Part shown: one piece after another, positions 21,034 through 30,107 of the stretch
How positions within the stretch are numbered: the stretch's first letter is position 1
How the letters are laid out: each line of letters opens with the position of its first letter
NCBI RefSeq assembly: GCF_009758015.1
Contig: NZ_WSEL01000011.1
Location: 216,424 to 280,423 of the forward strand
DNA: 64,000 nucleotides
Source of the DNA: Ramlibacter pinisoli
GTDB taxonomy: Bacteria; Pseudomonadota; Gammaproteobacteria; Burkholderiales; Burkholderiaceae_C
Reading direction: 5' to 3'
Notes under the pieces: model-generated
The model's input: the letters and a program-made list of their open reading frames with translations, nothing else
The model's database searches: none
What the model was told of the DNA's origin: nothing
Position numbers and translations under genes: made by a program

Positions 21034-22608
21034 ATGCGGAGAGAGGAACTGCTGGCTGCGCTGGCGCGCACGACGGCATGCGATGTCGCCGTCATCGGCG
21101 GCGGCGCCACCGGCCTGGGCGTGGCGCTCGACGCGGCCAGCCGCGGCCTGTCGGTGGTGCTCCTCGAGTCGCACGATTTCGGCGGCGGCACCTCCTCGCG
21201 GGCGACCAAGCTGGTGCACGGCGGGGTGCGCTACCTGGCGCAGGGCAACGTGGCCCTGGTGCGCGAGGCGCTGCACGAGAGGCGCGTGCTGCTGCGCAAC
21301 GCGCCGCACCTGGCGCAGCCGCTGCCCTTCGTCATGCCCTCCTACCGGCTCTGGGAAACCCCGTTCTACGGCGCCGGCCTCAAGCTGTACGACGCGCTGG
21401 CCGGGTCGGACGGGCTGGCCGACACCCGCTTCCTGAACCGGGCCGAGACGCTGGCCGCGCTGCCGACGGTGCGGCCGGACGGCCTGAAGGGCGGGGTCGA
21501 GTACTGGGACGGCCAGTTCGACGATGCCCGGCTGGCGCTGGCGCTGGCGCGCACCGCAGCCGCCCGCGGCGCCCTGGTGGTCAACTACTGCGCCGTCACC
21601 GGCCTGCTGCACGAGGGCGGGCGGGTGGCCGGGGTGCGCTGCGAGGACCGCGAGGGCGGCGCCGTGTTCGAGGTGCGGGCGCGCTGCGTGGTCAACGCGG
21701 CCGGCGTCTGGGTCGACCGCCTGCGCCAGGCCGACGGCGAGGCGATCGGGCGCGCCGTCCAGCCGATGGTGGCGCCCAGCCAGGGCGTGCACGTGGTGGT
21801 CGACCGCGAGTTCCTGCCCGGGCGGCATGCGCTCATGGTGCCCAAGACGGCCGACGGCCGGGTGCTGTTCGGCGTGCCCTGGCTGGGCAAGGTGATCCTG
21901 GGCACCACCGACACGCCGCGCGGCGACCTGGCGCGCGAGCCGCGCCCGTTCGACGCGGAGCTGCGCTTCATCCTCGGCGAGGCCGCGCGCTACCTGGTGC
22001 GGGCGCCGCGCCTGCAGGACGCGCGCAGCGTCTGGGTCGGGCTGCGCCCGCTGGTGCGGCCGCCGGACGACGAGGGCGCCCCCACCAAGGCCCTGAGCCG
22101 CGAGCACACGGTGCTGGTCAGCCGCTCGGGCCTGGTCACGGTGACCGGCGGCAAGTGGACCACCTACCGCGCCATGGCCGAGGACGTGCTCGAGCGCTGC
22201 GCCGAGGCCGGGCTGCTGCACGGGCTGGAGCGCGGAGTGACTGCTGACTTGCCGCTGGTCGGCGCCGATCCGGACACCGCCGGCCGGCGCCCGCTCAGCG
22301 ATCCGCCGGGGCTGCACCTGTATGGCAGCGAGGCCGGCGCGGTGCAGGCGCTGCCGGGCGCCGGCGCCGAGCTCGGCGGCGGCCTGACCGAGGCCATGGT
22401 GCGCTTCGCCGCCCGCCACGAGTACGCCCGGACGGTGGAGGACGTGCTGGCGCGGCGCTCGCGGCTGCTGTTCCTGGACGCCGCCCAGGCCGCCCGGCTC
22501 GGCGCCGCGGTGGCCGGCATCCTGCGCGAGGAGACCGGGGTGGACCCGCACGAGGCCGCGTTCGCCGCCCTGGCGGCCAGCTACCGCCCGGACCGCCAGC
22601 CCGCCTAG
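21034..22608 (+). CDS. glpD: FAD-dependent glycerol-3-phosphate dehydrogenase
   Basis: A 524-residue GlpD-type flavoprotein. The dinucleotide fold is at the start (VAVIGGGATGLGVALDAA, about 19-36). The family block FGGGTSSRATKLVHGGVRYL and the substrate region TGGKWTTYRAMAEDV are present. It oxidises sn-glycerol-3-phosphate to dihydroxyacetone phosphate and feeds electrons to quinone at the inner membrane. It starts 15 bases after the FGE gene, so it belongs to the LacI-controlled operon rather than to a glpFK locus (neither gene is near). The linkage suggests the imported compound yields glycerol or G3P, but this is inference. Confidence 0.93.
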   Translation: MRREELLAALARTTACDVAVIGGGATGLGVALDAASRGLSVVLLESHDFGGGTSSRATKLVHGGVRYLAQGNVALVREALHERRVLLRNAPHLAQPLPFVMPSYRLWETPFYGAGLKLYDALAGSDGLADTRFLNRAETLAALPTVRPDGLKGGVEYWDGQFDDARLALALARTAAARGALVVNYCAVTGLLHEGGRVAGVRCEDREGGAVFEVRARCVVNAAGVWVDRLRQADGEAIGRAVQPMVAPSQGVHVVVDREFLPGRHALMVPKTADGRVLFGVPWLGKVILGTTDTPRGDLAREPRPFDAELRFILGEAARYLVRAPRLQDARSVWVGLRPLVRPPDDEGAPTKALSREHTVLVSRSGLVTVTGGKWTTYRAMAEDVLERCAEAGLLHGLERGVTADLPLVGADPDTAGRRPLSDPPGLHLYGSEAGAVQALPGAGAELGGGLTEAMVRFAARHEYARTVEDVLARRSRLLFLDAAQAARLGAAVAGILREETGVDPHEAAFAALAASYRPDRQPA

Positions 22609-22713
22609 GCCGCCCCGGGCGGGCAGCCCTCCCGGAACCCCCGGCGCACGGCCGCCGGAGGGGGCCCGGCCGGCGTCCGGCGCGGCGGCAGCGCCACGGC
22701 CCGCCAGGGGGTG

Positions 22714-22741
22714 TTGACAACTCCTGCGGACAAGCTATGAT
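22714..22741 (+). promoter_or_regulatory. Sigma-70 promoter of the spc operon
   Basis: TTGACA at 22714-22719 and TATGAT at 22736-22741 with a 16-base spacer, close to consensus. It leaves a leader of about 120 bases before rplN. The leader holds hairpins CTCGCC/GGCGAG (22748-22767) and CCCGC/GCGGG (22788-22806). This marks rplN as the first gene of a transcription unit. Confidence 0.85.
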
Positions 22742-22869
22742 CGCGGGCTCGCCTATTTTTGGGCGAGATTCTGCCCATTCGAAAACACCCGCGAGCGGTT
22801 TGCGGGGGTGGACGGCGGGCCCAAGACTGCCCTGGCCCTTCAGCCGGGGACAAGTTGGGAATACAAGAC

Positions 22870-23238
22870 ATGATCCAGACTGAATCCCGGCTCGAAGTCG
22901 CCGACAACACGGGCGCGAAGTCCGTGCTTTGCATCAAGGTGCTCGGTGGCTCCAAGCGTCGCTACGCCAGCGTGGGCGACATCATCAAGGTGAGCATCAA
23001 GGAAGCCGCGCCGCGTGGCCGCGTCAAGAAGGGCGAGGTCTACAGCGCCGTGGTGGTCCGCACCGCCAAGGGCATCCGCCGTGGCGACGGCTCGCTCGTG
23101 AAGTTCGACGGCAATGCCGCCGTGCTGCTCAACAACAAGCTGGAGCCGATCGGCACCCGCATCTTCGGACCGGTGACGCGCGAGCTGCGCACCGAGAAGT
23201 TCATGAAGATCGTGTCCCTGGCCCCGGAAGTTCTGTAA
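22870..23238 (+). CDS. rplN: 50S ribosomal protein L14
   Basis: A 122-residue L14, full length, recognised from [17 protein letters not shown] through [12 protein letters not shown]14 sits at the base of the L7/L12 side and contacts 16S rRNA and release or silencing factors. A 261-base spacer with a near-consensus promoter separates it from glpD. Its usual upstream partners rplP-rpmC-rpsQ are not adjacent, so the spc operon starts here. Confidence 0.99.
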   Translation: MIQTESRLEVADNTGAKSVLCIKVLGGSKRRYASVGDIIKVSIKEAAPRGRVKKGEVYSAVVVRTAKGIRRGDGSLVKFDGNAAVLLNNKLEPIGTRIFGPVTRELRTEKFMKIVSLAPEVL

Positions 23239-23251
23239 GAGGACGACACCC

Positions 23252-23569
23252 ATGAACAAGATTCGCACCGGCGACGAGGTCATCGTCCTCGCGGGCCGTG
23301 ACAAGGGCAAGCGTGGCAAGGTCGTCCTGCGCAAGGACGACGAGCGCGTGGTGGTCGAGGGCATCAACCTGGTGAAGAAGCACACCAAGCCCAACCCCAT
23401 GAAGGGCACCACCGGCGGCATCGTGGAGAAGGCCATGCCGATCCACCAGTCCAACGTGGCGATCTTCAATCCCGCGACCGGCAAGGCCGATCGCGTCGGC
23501 GTCAAGACCCAGGGCGACAAGCGCGTGCGCGTGTTCAAGTCCAGCGGCGAAGAAATCAAGGTGGCATGA
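23252..23569 (+). CDS. rplX: 50S ribosomal protein L24
   Basis: A 105-residue L24, an assembly-initiating protein at the polypeptide exit. The KOW motif is at the start ([18 protein letters not shown]). It begins 13 bases after rplN, and its stop overlaps the rplE ATG by 4 bases. Confidence 0.99.
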   Translation: MNKIRTGDEVIVLAGRDKGKRGKVVLRKDDERVVVEGINLVKKHTKPNPMKGTTGGIVEKAMPIHQSNVAIFNPATGKADRVGVKTQGDKRVRVFKSSGEEIKVA

Positions 23570-24117
23570 GCATGGCAACCGCACGACTGCAACAGCATTA
23601 CCGCGAGAAGGTGGTCCCCGAGCTGACCACCAAGTTCGGCTACAAGTCGCCGATGGAAGTCCCGCGCCTGACCAAGATCACGCTCAACATGGGCGTGAGC
23701 GAGGCGGTCGCCGACAAGAAGGTCATGGACAACGCCGTGGGCGACCTGACCAAGATCGCCGGCCAGAAGTCCGTGGTCACCAAGGCCAAGAAGGCCATCG
23801 CCGGCTTCAAGATCCGCGAAGGCCAGGCCATCGGCTGCATGGTCACCCTGCGCGGCGTGAAGATGTACGAGTTCCTGGACCGCTTCGTCACCGTGGCCCT
23901 GCCGCGCGTGCGCGACTTCCGCGGCATCTCCGGCCGGGCCTTCGACGGCCGCGGCAACTACAACATCGGGGTCAAGGAACAGATCATCTTCCCCGAGATC
24001 GAATACGACAAGGTCGACGCCCTGCGCGGCCTGAACATCAGCATCACGACCACGGCCAAGACCGACGACGAGTGCAAGGCGCTGCTCGCGGGCTTCCGTT
24101 TCCCGTTCAAGAACTGA
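23566..24117 (+). CDS. rplE: 50S ribosomal protein L5
   Basis: A 183-residue L5 that binds 5S rRNA in the central protuberance. Typical blocks are [20 protein letters not shown] (here [11 protein letters not shown]) and [14 protein letters not shown]. Two starts are possible: ATG 23566, which overlaps the rplX stop, and ATG 23572 ([10 protein letters not shown]), which gives the more usual length; I keep the first because of the coupling. Confidence 0.98.
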   Translation: MSMATARLQQHYREKVVPELTTKFGYKSPMEVPRLTKITLNMGVSEAVADKKVMDNAVGDLTKIAGQKSVVTKAKKAIAGFKIREGQAIGCMVTLRGVKMYEFLDRFVTVALPRVRDFRGISGRAFDGRGNYNIGVKEQIIFPEIEYDKVDALRGLNISITTTAKTDDECKALLAGFRFPFKN

Positions 24118-24126
24118 AGGTGCACC

Positions 24127-24432
24127 GTGGCTAAAACAGCTTTGATCCAACGCGAACTCAAGCGCGACAAACTGGTCGCCCAGTACGCCAAGAAGCATGC
24201 GGAACTGAAGGCCATCGCCGGCGATGCGAAGAAGAGCGACGAGGAACGCGCGGCTGCGCGCCTGGCGCTGCAGAAGCTGCCGCGCAACGCCAACCCGACG
24301 CGTCAGCGCAACCGCTGCGAAATCACCGGCCGTCCGCGCGGAACCTTCCGCCAGTTCGGCCTGGCCCGCAGCAAGATCCGCGAGATGGCCTTCACCGGCG
24401 ACATCCCGGGCGTGATCAAGGCCAGCTGGTAA
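24127..24432 (+). CDS. rpsN: 30S ribosomal protein S14 (zinc-free form)
   Basis: A 101-residue S14 of the long, zinc-independent type: it lacks the CxxC pairs of the short form and carries [20 protein letters not shown]. It sits in the 30S head. A GTG start at 24127 is 9 bases after the rplE stop and follows AAGGTG. Confidence 0.98.
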   Translation: MAKTALIQRELKRDKLVAQYAKKHAELKAIAGDAKKSDEERAAARLALQKLPRNANPTRQRNRCEITGRPRGTFRQFGLARSKIREMAFTGDIPGVIKASW

Positions 24433-24448
24433 GGCGAGGAGTACAGAC

Positions 24449-24844
24449 ATGAGCATGAGTGATCCCATCGCCGACCTGCTGACCCGCATCCGCAATGCGC
24501 AGATGGTGGCCAAGCCGACGGTGAGCGTCCCCGCCTCCAACCTCAAGGTCGCGATCGCCCAGGTCCTGAAGGACGAGGGCTACATCGACGGTTTCGAGGT
24601 CAAGAAGGACGGCAACAAGAGCGAGCTCGAGATCTCGCTGAAGTACTACGCCGGCCGCCCGGTCATCGAGCGCATCGAGCGCGTCAGCCGTCCCGGCCTG
24701 CGCGTCTACAAGGGCGCCGGCGCCATCCCCCAGGTCCAGAACGGCCTGGGCGTGGCCATCGTCACCACCCCCAAGGGCGTGATGACCGACCGCAAGGCCC
24801 GCGCCACCGGTGTCGGCGGCGAAGTGCTGTGCTACGTGGCCTAA
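24449..24844 (+). CDS. rpsH: 30S ribosomal protein S8
   Basis: A 131-residue S8, a primary 16S rRNA binder; in enteric bacteria it is also the translational repressor of the spc operon. It is recognised by [16 protein letters not shown] and the C-terminal [12 protein letters not shown] 24449 is preceded by GAGGAG at a 7-8 base distance; ATG 24455 is an internal alternative. Whether S8 represses this operon through an rplX/rplE mRNA site was not determined. Confidence 0.99.
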   Translation: MSMSDPIADLLTRIRNAQMVAKPTVSVPASNLKVAIAQVLKDEGYIDGFEVKKDGNKSELEISLKYYAGRPVIERIERVSRPGLRVYKGAGAIPQVQNGLGVAIVTTPKGVMTDRKARATGVGGEVLCYVA

Positions 24845-24860
24845 AGGGAAGGAACGACAA

Positions 24861-25394
24861 ATGTCCCGAGTAGGAAAGATGCCGGTCGCCGTCCCGCAGG
24901 GCGTGGACGTGCAGATCAAGGACGACCAGATCAGCGTCAAGGGCACCGGCGGCACGCTGTCGCTGGCCCAGAACGCCCTGGTCAAGATCACCAGCGAAGG
25001 CGGCAAGCTGAGCTTCGTGCCGGCCAACGAGTCGCGTGAAGCCAACGCGATGAGCGGCACGATGCGCCAGCTGGTCAACAACATGGTGCTGGGCGTGACC
25101 AAGGGCTTCGAGAAGAAGCTCACCCTGGTCGGCGTGGGCTACAAGGCCGCCGCCCAGGGCGCCAAGCTGAACCTGTCGGTGGGCTATTCGCACCCCGTCA
25201 ACAAGGACATGCCGGCGGGCATCACCGTCGCGACCCCGGCCCCGACCGAGATCGTGATCAAGGGTGCCGACCGCCAGCGCGTCGGCCAGATTGCCGCCGA
25301 GATCCGTGCCATCCGTCCGCCAGAGCCCTACAAGGGCAAGGGCATCCGCTACGCGGACGAGAAGATCACGATCAAAGAGACCAAGAAGAAGTAA
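24861..25394 (+). CDS. rplF: 50S ribosomal protein L6
   Basis: A 177-residue L6 with two tandem similar domains; the C-terminal part shows the L6 signature [14 protein letters not shown]. It lies near the factor-binding site of the large subunit. The ATG follows AAGGGAAGG with proper spacing; a longer frame back into rpsH is an overlap artefact. Confidence 0.99.
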   Translation: MSRVGKMPVAVPQGVDVQIKDDQISVKGTGGTLSLAQNALVKITSEGGKLSFVPANESREANAMSGTMRQLVNNMVLGVTKGFEKKLTLVGVGYKAAAQGAKLNLSVGYSHPVNKDMPAGITVATPAPTEIVIKGADRQRVGQIAAEIRAIRPPEPYKGKGIRYADEKITIKETKKK

Positions 25395-25405
25395 GGAGCA
25401 GGACG

Positions 25406-25771
25406 ATGTTGACCAAGAAAGAGCAGCGTCTTCGCCGGGCCCGCCAGACCCGCATCCGGATCGCCACCCAGGGCACCGCGCGTCTGACCGTGAACCGCAC
25501 CAACCTGCACATCTACGCCTCCGTGATCTCCGGCGACGGCAGCCAGGTGCTGGCCAGCGCCTCCACGGCCCAGGTCGACCTGCGCAAGTCGCTCGGCGGC
25601 TCGGGCAAGGGCGGCAACACCGCCGCCGCCCAGCAGGTGGGCAAGCTGATCGCCGAGCGGGCCAAGGCTGCCGGCGTCGAGAAGGTCGCCTTCGACCGCT
25701 CCGGCTTCGCGTACCACGGCCGCGTCAAGGCGCTGGCCGATGCCGCCCGTGAAGCGGGCCTGCAGTTCTAA
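25406..25771 (+). CDS. rplR: 50S ribosomal protein L18
   Basis: A 121-residue L18, a 5S rRNA-binding protein. It shows the basic N-terminus and the terminal [21 protein letters not shown] block. It is located between rplF and rpsE with 11- and 17-base spacers. Confidence 0.99.
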   Translation: MLTKKEQRLRRARQTRIRIATQGTARLTVNRTNLHIYASVISGDGSQVLASASTAQVDLRKSLGGSGKGGNTAAAQQVGKLIAERAKAAGVEKVAFDRSGFAYHGRVKALADAAREAGLQF

Positions 25772-25788
25772 CGGACACGGATACCAAC

Positions 25789-26331
25789 ATGGCACGAATT
25801 CAAGCGAAGACGCAAGGTGACGGTCCCGAAGACGGGATGCGCGAGAAGATGATCGCGGTGAACCGCGTCACCAAGGTGGTCAAGGGCGGCCGGATCCTCG
25901 GTTTCGCGGCCCTCACCGTGGTCGGCGACGGCGACGGCCGGGTCGGCATGGGCAAGGGCAAGTCCAAGGAAGTGCCCGCCGCCGTGCAGAAGGCGATGGA
26001 AGAGTCCCGCCGCAACATGACCAAGGTGTCGCTCAAGAACGGCACCCTGCACCACACGGTGTACGGCCAGCACGGCGCGGCCCGCGTGATGATGTCCCCG
26101 GCTCCCAAGGGCACCGGCATCATCGCCGGCGGCCCGATGCGCGCCGTCTTCGAGGTGATGGGCATCACCGACATCGTGGCCAAGAGCCACGGTTCGACCA
26201 ATCCCTACAACATGGTCCGCGCGACCTTCGACGCGCTCAAGCGCTCGACCACCCCGTCGGAAGTGGCGGCCAAGCGCGGCAAGTCGGTCGAAGACCTCTT
26301 CACCGCTGACCCGGAGATTCGACATGGCTAA
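25789..26331 (+). CDS. rpsE: 30S ribosomal protein S5
   Basis: A 180-residue S5, involved in decoding fidelity and mRNA unwinding at entry. It contains the double-stranded RNA-binding-like [20 protein letters not shown] segment and the [15 protein letters not shown] region. Its end overlaps rpmD by 8 bases. Confidence 0.99.
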   Translation: MARIQAKTQGDGPEDGMREKMIAVNRVTKVVKGGRILGFAALTVVGDGDGRVGMGKGKSKEVPAAVQKAMEESRRNMTKVSLKNGTLHHTVYGQHGAARVMMSPAPKGTGIIAGGPMRAVFEVMGITDIVAKSHGSTNPYNMVRATFDALKRSTTPSEVAAKRGKSVEDLFTADPEIRHG

Positions 26332-26506
26332 CCAACAGACGGTCAAGGTGCAGCTGGTGCGCAGCCCCATCGGCACCAAGGAATCGCACCGCGCCACCGT
26401 GCGCGGCCTCGGCCTGCGCAAGGTGAACTCGGTGTCCGAACTGCAGGACACCCCGGCGGTGCGCGGCATGATCAACAAGATCAGCTACCTGGTGAAGGTG
26501 CTCTGA
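26324..26506 (+). CDS. rpmD: 50S ribosomal protein L30
   Basis: A 60-residue L30, the usual length for bacteria. [21 protein letters not shown] is split here by normal L30 sequence; the C-terminal [11 protein letters not shown] is typical. The start lies inside the end of rpsE, indicating translational coupling, and rplO begins 1 base after its stop. Confidence 0.98.
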   Translation: MANQQTVKVQLVRSPIGTKESHRATVRGLGLRKVNSVSELQDTPAVRGMINKISYLVKVL

Positions 26507-26507
26507 C

Positions 26508-26939
26508 ATGGAACTGAACACGATCAAGTCTGCCGACGGCGCCCGCAAGCCGCGCCGCCGCGTCGGCCGCGGCATCGGCTCCGGCCTGGGCAAGACCGCG
26601 GGCCGCGGCCACAAGGGCCAGAAGTCCCGCGCCGGCGGCTACCACAAGGTCGGCTTCGAAGGCGGCCAGATGCCGCTGCAGCGTCGCCTGCCCAAGCGCG
26701 GCTTCAAGTCGCAGTCGCTCAAGTTCAACGGCGAGGTCACGCTGGCCGCGCTGGAGAAGCTCGGCGCCGCCGAGGTGGACCTGCTGACCCTGAAGCAAGC
26801 CAAGCTGGTCGACCAGCTGGTGCGCAACGTGAAGGTCATCAAGTCGGGCGAACTCAAGATCGCCGTCAAGCTGACCGGCATCGGCGCGACCGCCGGCGCC
26901 AAGGCTGCCATCGAGGCGGCCGGCGGCAGCCTGGCCTGA
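26508..26939 (+). CDS. rplO: 50S ribosomal protein L15
   Basis: A 143-residue L15 with the Gly/Arg-rich N-terminus ([20 protein letters not shown]) that threads into 23S rRNA. It starts 1 base after rpmD and precedes secY by 27 bases, as in the standard spc order. Confidence 0.99.
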   Translation: MELNTIKSADGARKPRRRVGRGIGSGLGKTAGRGHKGQKSRAGGYHKVGFEGGQMPLQRRLPKRGFKSQSLKFNGEVTLAALEKLGAAEVDLLTLKQAKLVDQLVRNVKVIKSGELKIAVKLTGIGATAGAKAAIEAAGGSLA

Positions 26940-26966
26940 GCAAGTTGGACCTGACGAAGGCAAGCA

Positions 26967-28286
26967 GTGGCCACTAACGCAGCCCAACTCGCGAAGACCG
27001 GCAAGTTCGGCGACCTGCGTCGCCGGCTGGTGTTCCTGCTGCTCGCGCTGGTGGTCTACCGCATCGGCGCGCACATCCCCGTGCCCGGCATCGACCCCGG
27101 TCAGCTGCAGCAGCTGTTCAGCGGCCAGCAGGGCGGCATCCTGAGCCTGTTCAACATGTTCTCGGGTGGCGCGCTGTCGCGGTTCACGGTGTTCGCGCTG
27201 GGCATCATGCCGTACATCTCGGCTTCCATCATCATGCAGCTGCTCACCTACGTCGTGCCGACGTTCGAGCAGCTGAAGAAGGAAGGCGAGTCCGGCCGCC
27301 GCAAGATCACGCAGTACACCCGCTACGGCACGCTGGGCCTGGCGCTGTTCCAGTCGCTGGGCATCGCCATGGCGCTGGAGGCCTCGCCGGGCCTGGTGCT
27401 GGCGCCGGGCTTCGGCTTCCGCATGACCGCGGTGGTGAGCCTGACGGCCGGCACCATGTTCCTGATGTGGCTGGGCGAGCAGATCACCGAGCGCGGTCTG
27501 GGCAACGGGATCTCGATCCTGATCTTCGCCGGCATCGCCGCCGGCCTGCCCAACGCCATCGGCGGCCTGCTGGAGCTGGTGCGCACCGGTGCCATGAACA
27601 TCCTGACGGCGCTGTTCGTCGTCGCCCTGGTGGTCGGCGTGACCTACCTGGTGGTGTTCATCGAACGCGGCCAGCGCAAGATCCTGGTGAACTACGCGCG
27701 GCGGCAGGTCGGCAACAAGGTCTACGGCGGCCAGTCGTCGCACCTGCCCCTGAAGCTGAACATGGCCGGCGTCATCCCGCCCATCTTCGCCTCGTCGATC
27801 ATCCTGCTGCCCGCCACGGTGGTCAGCTGGTTCTCGGCCGGCGACTCGATGCGGTGGCTCAAGGACATCGCCTCCATGCTCAAGCCGGGCGAGCCGATCT
27901 ACGTGCTGCTGTACGCCGCCGCGATCGTGTTCTTCTGCTTCTTCTACACGGCGCTCGTGTTCAACAGCCGCGAGACCGCCGACAACCTGAAGAAGAGCGG
28001 CGCCTTCATCCCGGGCATCCGGCCGGGCGACCAGACGGCGCGCTACATCGACAAGATCCTGGTCCGCCTGACGCTGGCTGGCGCGGTGTACATCACCTTC
28101 GTCTGCCTGCTGCCCGAGTTCCTGATCCTCAAATACAACGTGCCGTTCTATTTCGGTGGCACGTCGCTGCTGATCATCGTGGTGGTGACGATGGACTTCA
28201 TGGCCCAGGTGCAGAACTACCTGATGAGCCAGCAGTACGAGTCGTTGCTGAAGAAGGCCAATTTCAAGACCTCCCTCGGCGGGTAA
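26967..28286 (+). CDS. secY: Protein translocase channel subunit SecY
   Basis: A 439-residue SecY with ten transmembrane helices; it forms the protein-conducting channel with SecE and SecG. Hallmarks are [13 protein letters not shown], the [18 protein letters not shown] region, [13 protein letters not shown] and the cytoplasmic loop [16 protein letters not shown] that binds SecA and ribosomes. A GTG start at 26967 gives the expected N-terminus [18 protein letters not shown]. No infA follows; rpmJ begins 45 bases later. Confidence 0.99.
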   Translation: MATNAAQLAKTGKFGDLRRRLVFLLLALVVYRIGAHIPVPGIDPGQLQQLFSGQQGGILSLFNMFSGGALSRFTVFALGIMPYISASIIMQLLTYVVPTFEQLKKEGESGRRKITQYTRYGTLGLALFQSLGIAMALEASPGLVLAPGFGFRMTAVVSLTAGTMFLMWLGEQITERGLGNGISILIFAGIAAGLPNAIGGLLELVRTGAMNILTALFVVALVVGVTYLVVFIERGQRKILVNYARRQVGNKVYGGQSSHLPLKLNMAGVIPPIFASSIILLPATVVSWFSAGDSMRWLKDIASMLKPGEPIYVLLYAAAIVFFCFFYTALVFNSRETADNLKKSGAFIPGIRPGDQTARYIDKILVRLTLAGAVYITFVCLLPEFLILKYNVPFYFGGTSLLIIVVVTMDFMAQVQNYLMSQQYESLLKKANFKTSLGG

Positions 28287-28331
28287 GCCGGCCGGACGTA
28301 CCGGTTCAGGAAAGATTTAGGAGAAAGACAA

Positions 28332-28445
28332 ATGAGAGTTTCGGCTTCCGTCAAGAAGATCTGCCGCAACTGCAAGATCATCCGCCGCAAGGGCGTGGTC
28401 CGCGTGATCTGCACTGATCCGCGCCACAAGCAGCGCCAGGGCTAA
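28332..28445 (+). CDS. rpmJ: 50S ribosomal protein L36 (zinc-binding form)
   Basis: A 37-residue L36. The zinc set is complete: Cys11, Cys14, Cys27 and His33 (pattern CxxC...CxxxxxH), so this is the C+ form. An AGGAGAAAG sequence precedes the ATG. It lies between secY and rpsM. Confidence 0.97.
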   Translation: MRVSASVKKICRNCKIIRRKGVVRVICTDPRHKQRQG

Positions 28446-28466
28446 GACAGGTTCAGAGGTAAAGAC

Positions 28467-28832
28467 ATGGCACGTATCGCCGGTATCAACATCCCGCCGC
28501 ACCAGCACGCCGAGATCGGTCTGACCGCCATCTATGGCATCGGACGCACGCGCGCCCGCAAGATCTGCGAAGCGACGGGCATTCCGTACTCGAAGAAGGT
28601 CAAGGACCTGTCGGACGCCGACCTCGAGAAGATCCGCGACCAGATCGCCCAGATCACCATCGAGGGCGACCTGCGCCGCGAGACCACGATGAACATCAAG
28701 CGCCTGATGGACATCGGGTGCTACCGGGGCTTCCGCCACCGCCGCGGCCTGCCGATGCGCGGCCAGCGCACCCGCACCAATGCGCGCACCCGCAAGGGCC
28801 CGCGCAAGGCCGCCCAGGCGCTCAAGAAATAA
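28467..28832 (+). CDS. rpsM: 30S ribosomal protein S13
   Basis: A 121-residue S13 in the 30S head, bridging to the large subunit and touching P-site tRNA. It is recognised by [20 protein letters not shown] and the basic C-terminus [17 protein letters not shown]. It is the first gene of the alpha-operon order rpsM-rpsK-rpsD-rpoA-rplQ. Confidence 0.99.
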   Translation: MARIAGINIPPHQHAEIGLTAIYGIGRTRARKICEATGIPYSKKVKDLSDADLEKIRDQIAQITIEGDLRRETTMNIKRLMDIGCYRGFRHRRGLPMRGQRTRTNARTRKGPRKAAQALKK

Positions 28833-28850
28833 CCGGGAAAGAGAACTGAC

Positions 28851-29255
28851 ATGGCCAAGGCTCCCGTCAACAACGCCGCGCAGCGTGTGCGCAAGAAGGT
28901 CCGCAAGAACGTCTCCGACGGCGTTTGCCACGTGCACGCGTCCTTCAACAACACGATCATCACCATCACCGACCGCCAGGGCAACGCGCTGAGCTGGGCG
29001 TCCTCGGGCGGCCAGGGCTTCAAGGGCTCGCGCAAGTCGACCCCGTTCGCCGCCCAGGTGGCCTCGGAAGTCGCCGGCCGCGCCGCGATCGAGCAGGGCA
29101 TCAAGAACCTCGACGTCGAGATCAAGGGCCCCGGCCCGGGTCGCGAGTCGTCGGTGCGCGCGCTGGCCGCGCTGGGCATCCGGATCAACTCCATCTCGGA
29201 CGTGACCCCGGTTCCCCACAACGGCTGCCGTCCCCAGAAGCGCCGCCGCATCTGA
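28851..29255 (+). CDS. rpsK: 30S ribosomal protein S11
   Basis: A 134-residue S11 of the platform near the mRNA exit. Typical blocks are [19 protein letters not shown] and the end [11 protein letters not shown]. It starts 18 bases after rpsM. An unusually structured 123-base spacer separates it from rpsD. Confidence 0.99.
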   Translation: MAKAPVNNAAQRVRKKVRKNVSDGVCHVHASFNNTIITITDRQGNALSWASSGGQGFKGSRKSTPFAAQVASEVAGRAAIEQGIKNLDVEIKGPGPGRESSVRALAALGIRINSISDVTPVPHNGCRPQKRRRI

Positions 29256-29281
29256 TCGCCCTGCGCGATCGGTGCGCGGTC

Positions 29282-29355
29282 GAAGTCCCCAGGACTTCCA
29301 CCAAGCCCACCGCCATCGGCCTGCGGCTGATGGCTCCCGCGGCAAACGGCCGCGG
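29282..29355 (+). other. Three consecutive hairpins in the rpsK-rpsD spacer
   Basis: Hairpin 1: GAAGTCC/GGACTTC with loop CCA (29282-29298). Hairpin 2: a 10-bp stem 29312-29321 with 29325-29334, including one G-T wobble, loop TGC. Hairpin 3: CCGCGG/CCGCGG with a 7-base loop (29337-29355). None is followed by a T-run, so they are not classic terminators. They end 11 bases before the rpsD ribosome-binding site (AAAGGAA, 29366-29372) and could be a translational control or processing element. Confidence 0.6.
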
Positions 29356-29378
29356 CAGATGAATCAAAGGAAAGACAA

Positions 29379-30002
29379 GTGGCACGTTATCTCGGCCCCA
29401 AGGCCAAACTCTCCCGCCGTGAAGGCACGGACCTGTTCCTCAAGAGCGCCCGCCGCTCGATCAGCGACAAGGCCAAGTTCGACTCCAAGCCTGGCCAGCA
29501 CGGCCGCACCTCGGGCCAGCGCACCAGCGACTTCGGCCTGCAGCTGCGCGAGAAGCAGAAGGTCAAGCGGATGTACGGCATCCTGGAGAAGCAGTTCCGC
29601 CGCTACTTCGAGGAAGCCGCCCGCCGCAAGGGCAACTCCGGCGCCAACCTGCTGTTCCTGCTCGAGTCCCGCCTGGACAACGTGGTGTACCGCATGGGCT
29701 TCGGCTCGACCCGCGCCGAGGCGCGCCAGCTGGTGAGCCACAAGGCGATCACGGTCAACGGCCACCCGGTGAACATCCCGTCGTACATGGTCAAGACCGG
29801 CGACGTCGTCGCGGTGCGCGAGAAGTCGAAGAAGCAGAACCGCGTGGTCGAGGCCCTGCAACTCGCCCAGCAGGTCGGCCTGCCGGCCTGGGTGGAAGTC
29901 AATGCCGACAAGGCCGAGGGCACCTTCAAGAAGGTCCCCGATCGCGACGAGTTCGGCGCCGACATCAAGGAAGCGCTGATCGTCGAACTGTATTCGCGCT
30001 AA
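29379..30002 (+). CDS. rpsD: 30S ribosomal protein S4
   Basis: A 207-residue S4, a primary 16S assembly protein and, in E. coli, translational repressor of the alpha operon. It is the zinc-free form: no cysteine cluster in the N-terminal 40 residues ([20 protein letters not shown]). The S4 RNA-binding domain is at about 97-160 with [23 protein letters not shown] start at 29379. Confidence 0.99.
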   Translation: MARYLGPKAKLSRREGTDLFLKSARRSISDKAKFDSKPGQHGRTSGQRTSDFGLQLREKQKVKRMYGILEKQFRRYFEEAARRKGNSGANLLFLLESRLDNVVYRMGFGSTRAEARQLVSHKAITVNGHPVNIPSYMVKTGDVVAVREKSKKQNRVVEALQLAQQVGLPAWVEVNADKAEGTFKKVPDRDEFGADIKEALIVELYSR

Positions 30003-30024
30003 GCGGATCGCAACGTTCTTGTTC

Positions 30025-30052
30025 CCCCTGCCACGGGGCACCGTGGCGTGGG
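30025..30052 (+). other. Hairpin in the rpsD-rpoA spacer
   Basis: GCCACGG (30030-30036), loop GGCA, CCGTGGC (30041-30047), flanked by CCCC and GGGG that can extend the stem with a small internal loop. It lies about 55 bases before the rpoA start in a 105-base spacer and has no T-run. It may set the rpoA level relative to the ribosomal genes or be a processing site. Confidence 0.5.
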
Positions 30053-30107
30053 GACTTCACCAGCCTTACCGGTGTAACGAGCCGGGGGTATTGAGAGGAA
30101 GTCCTGC

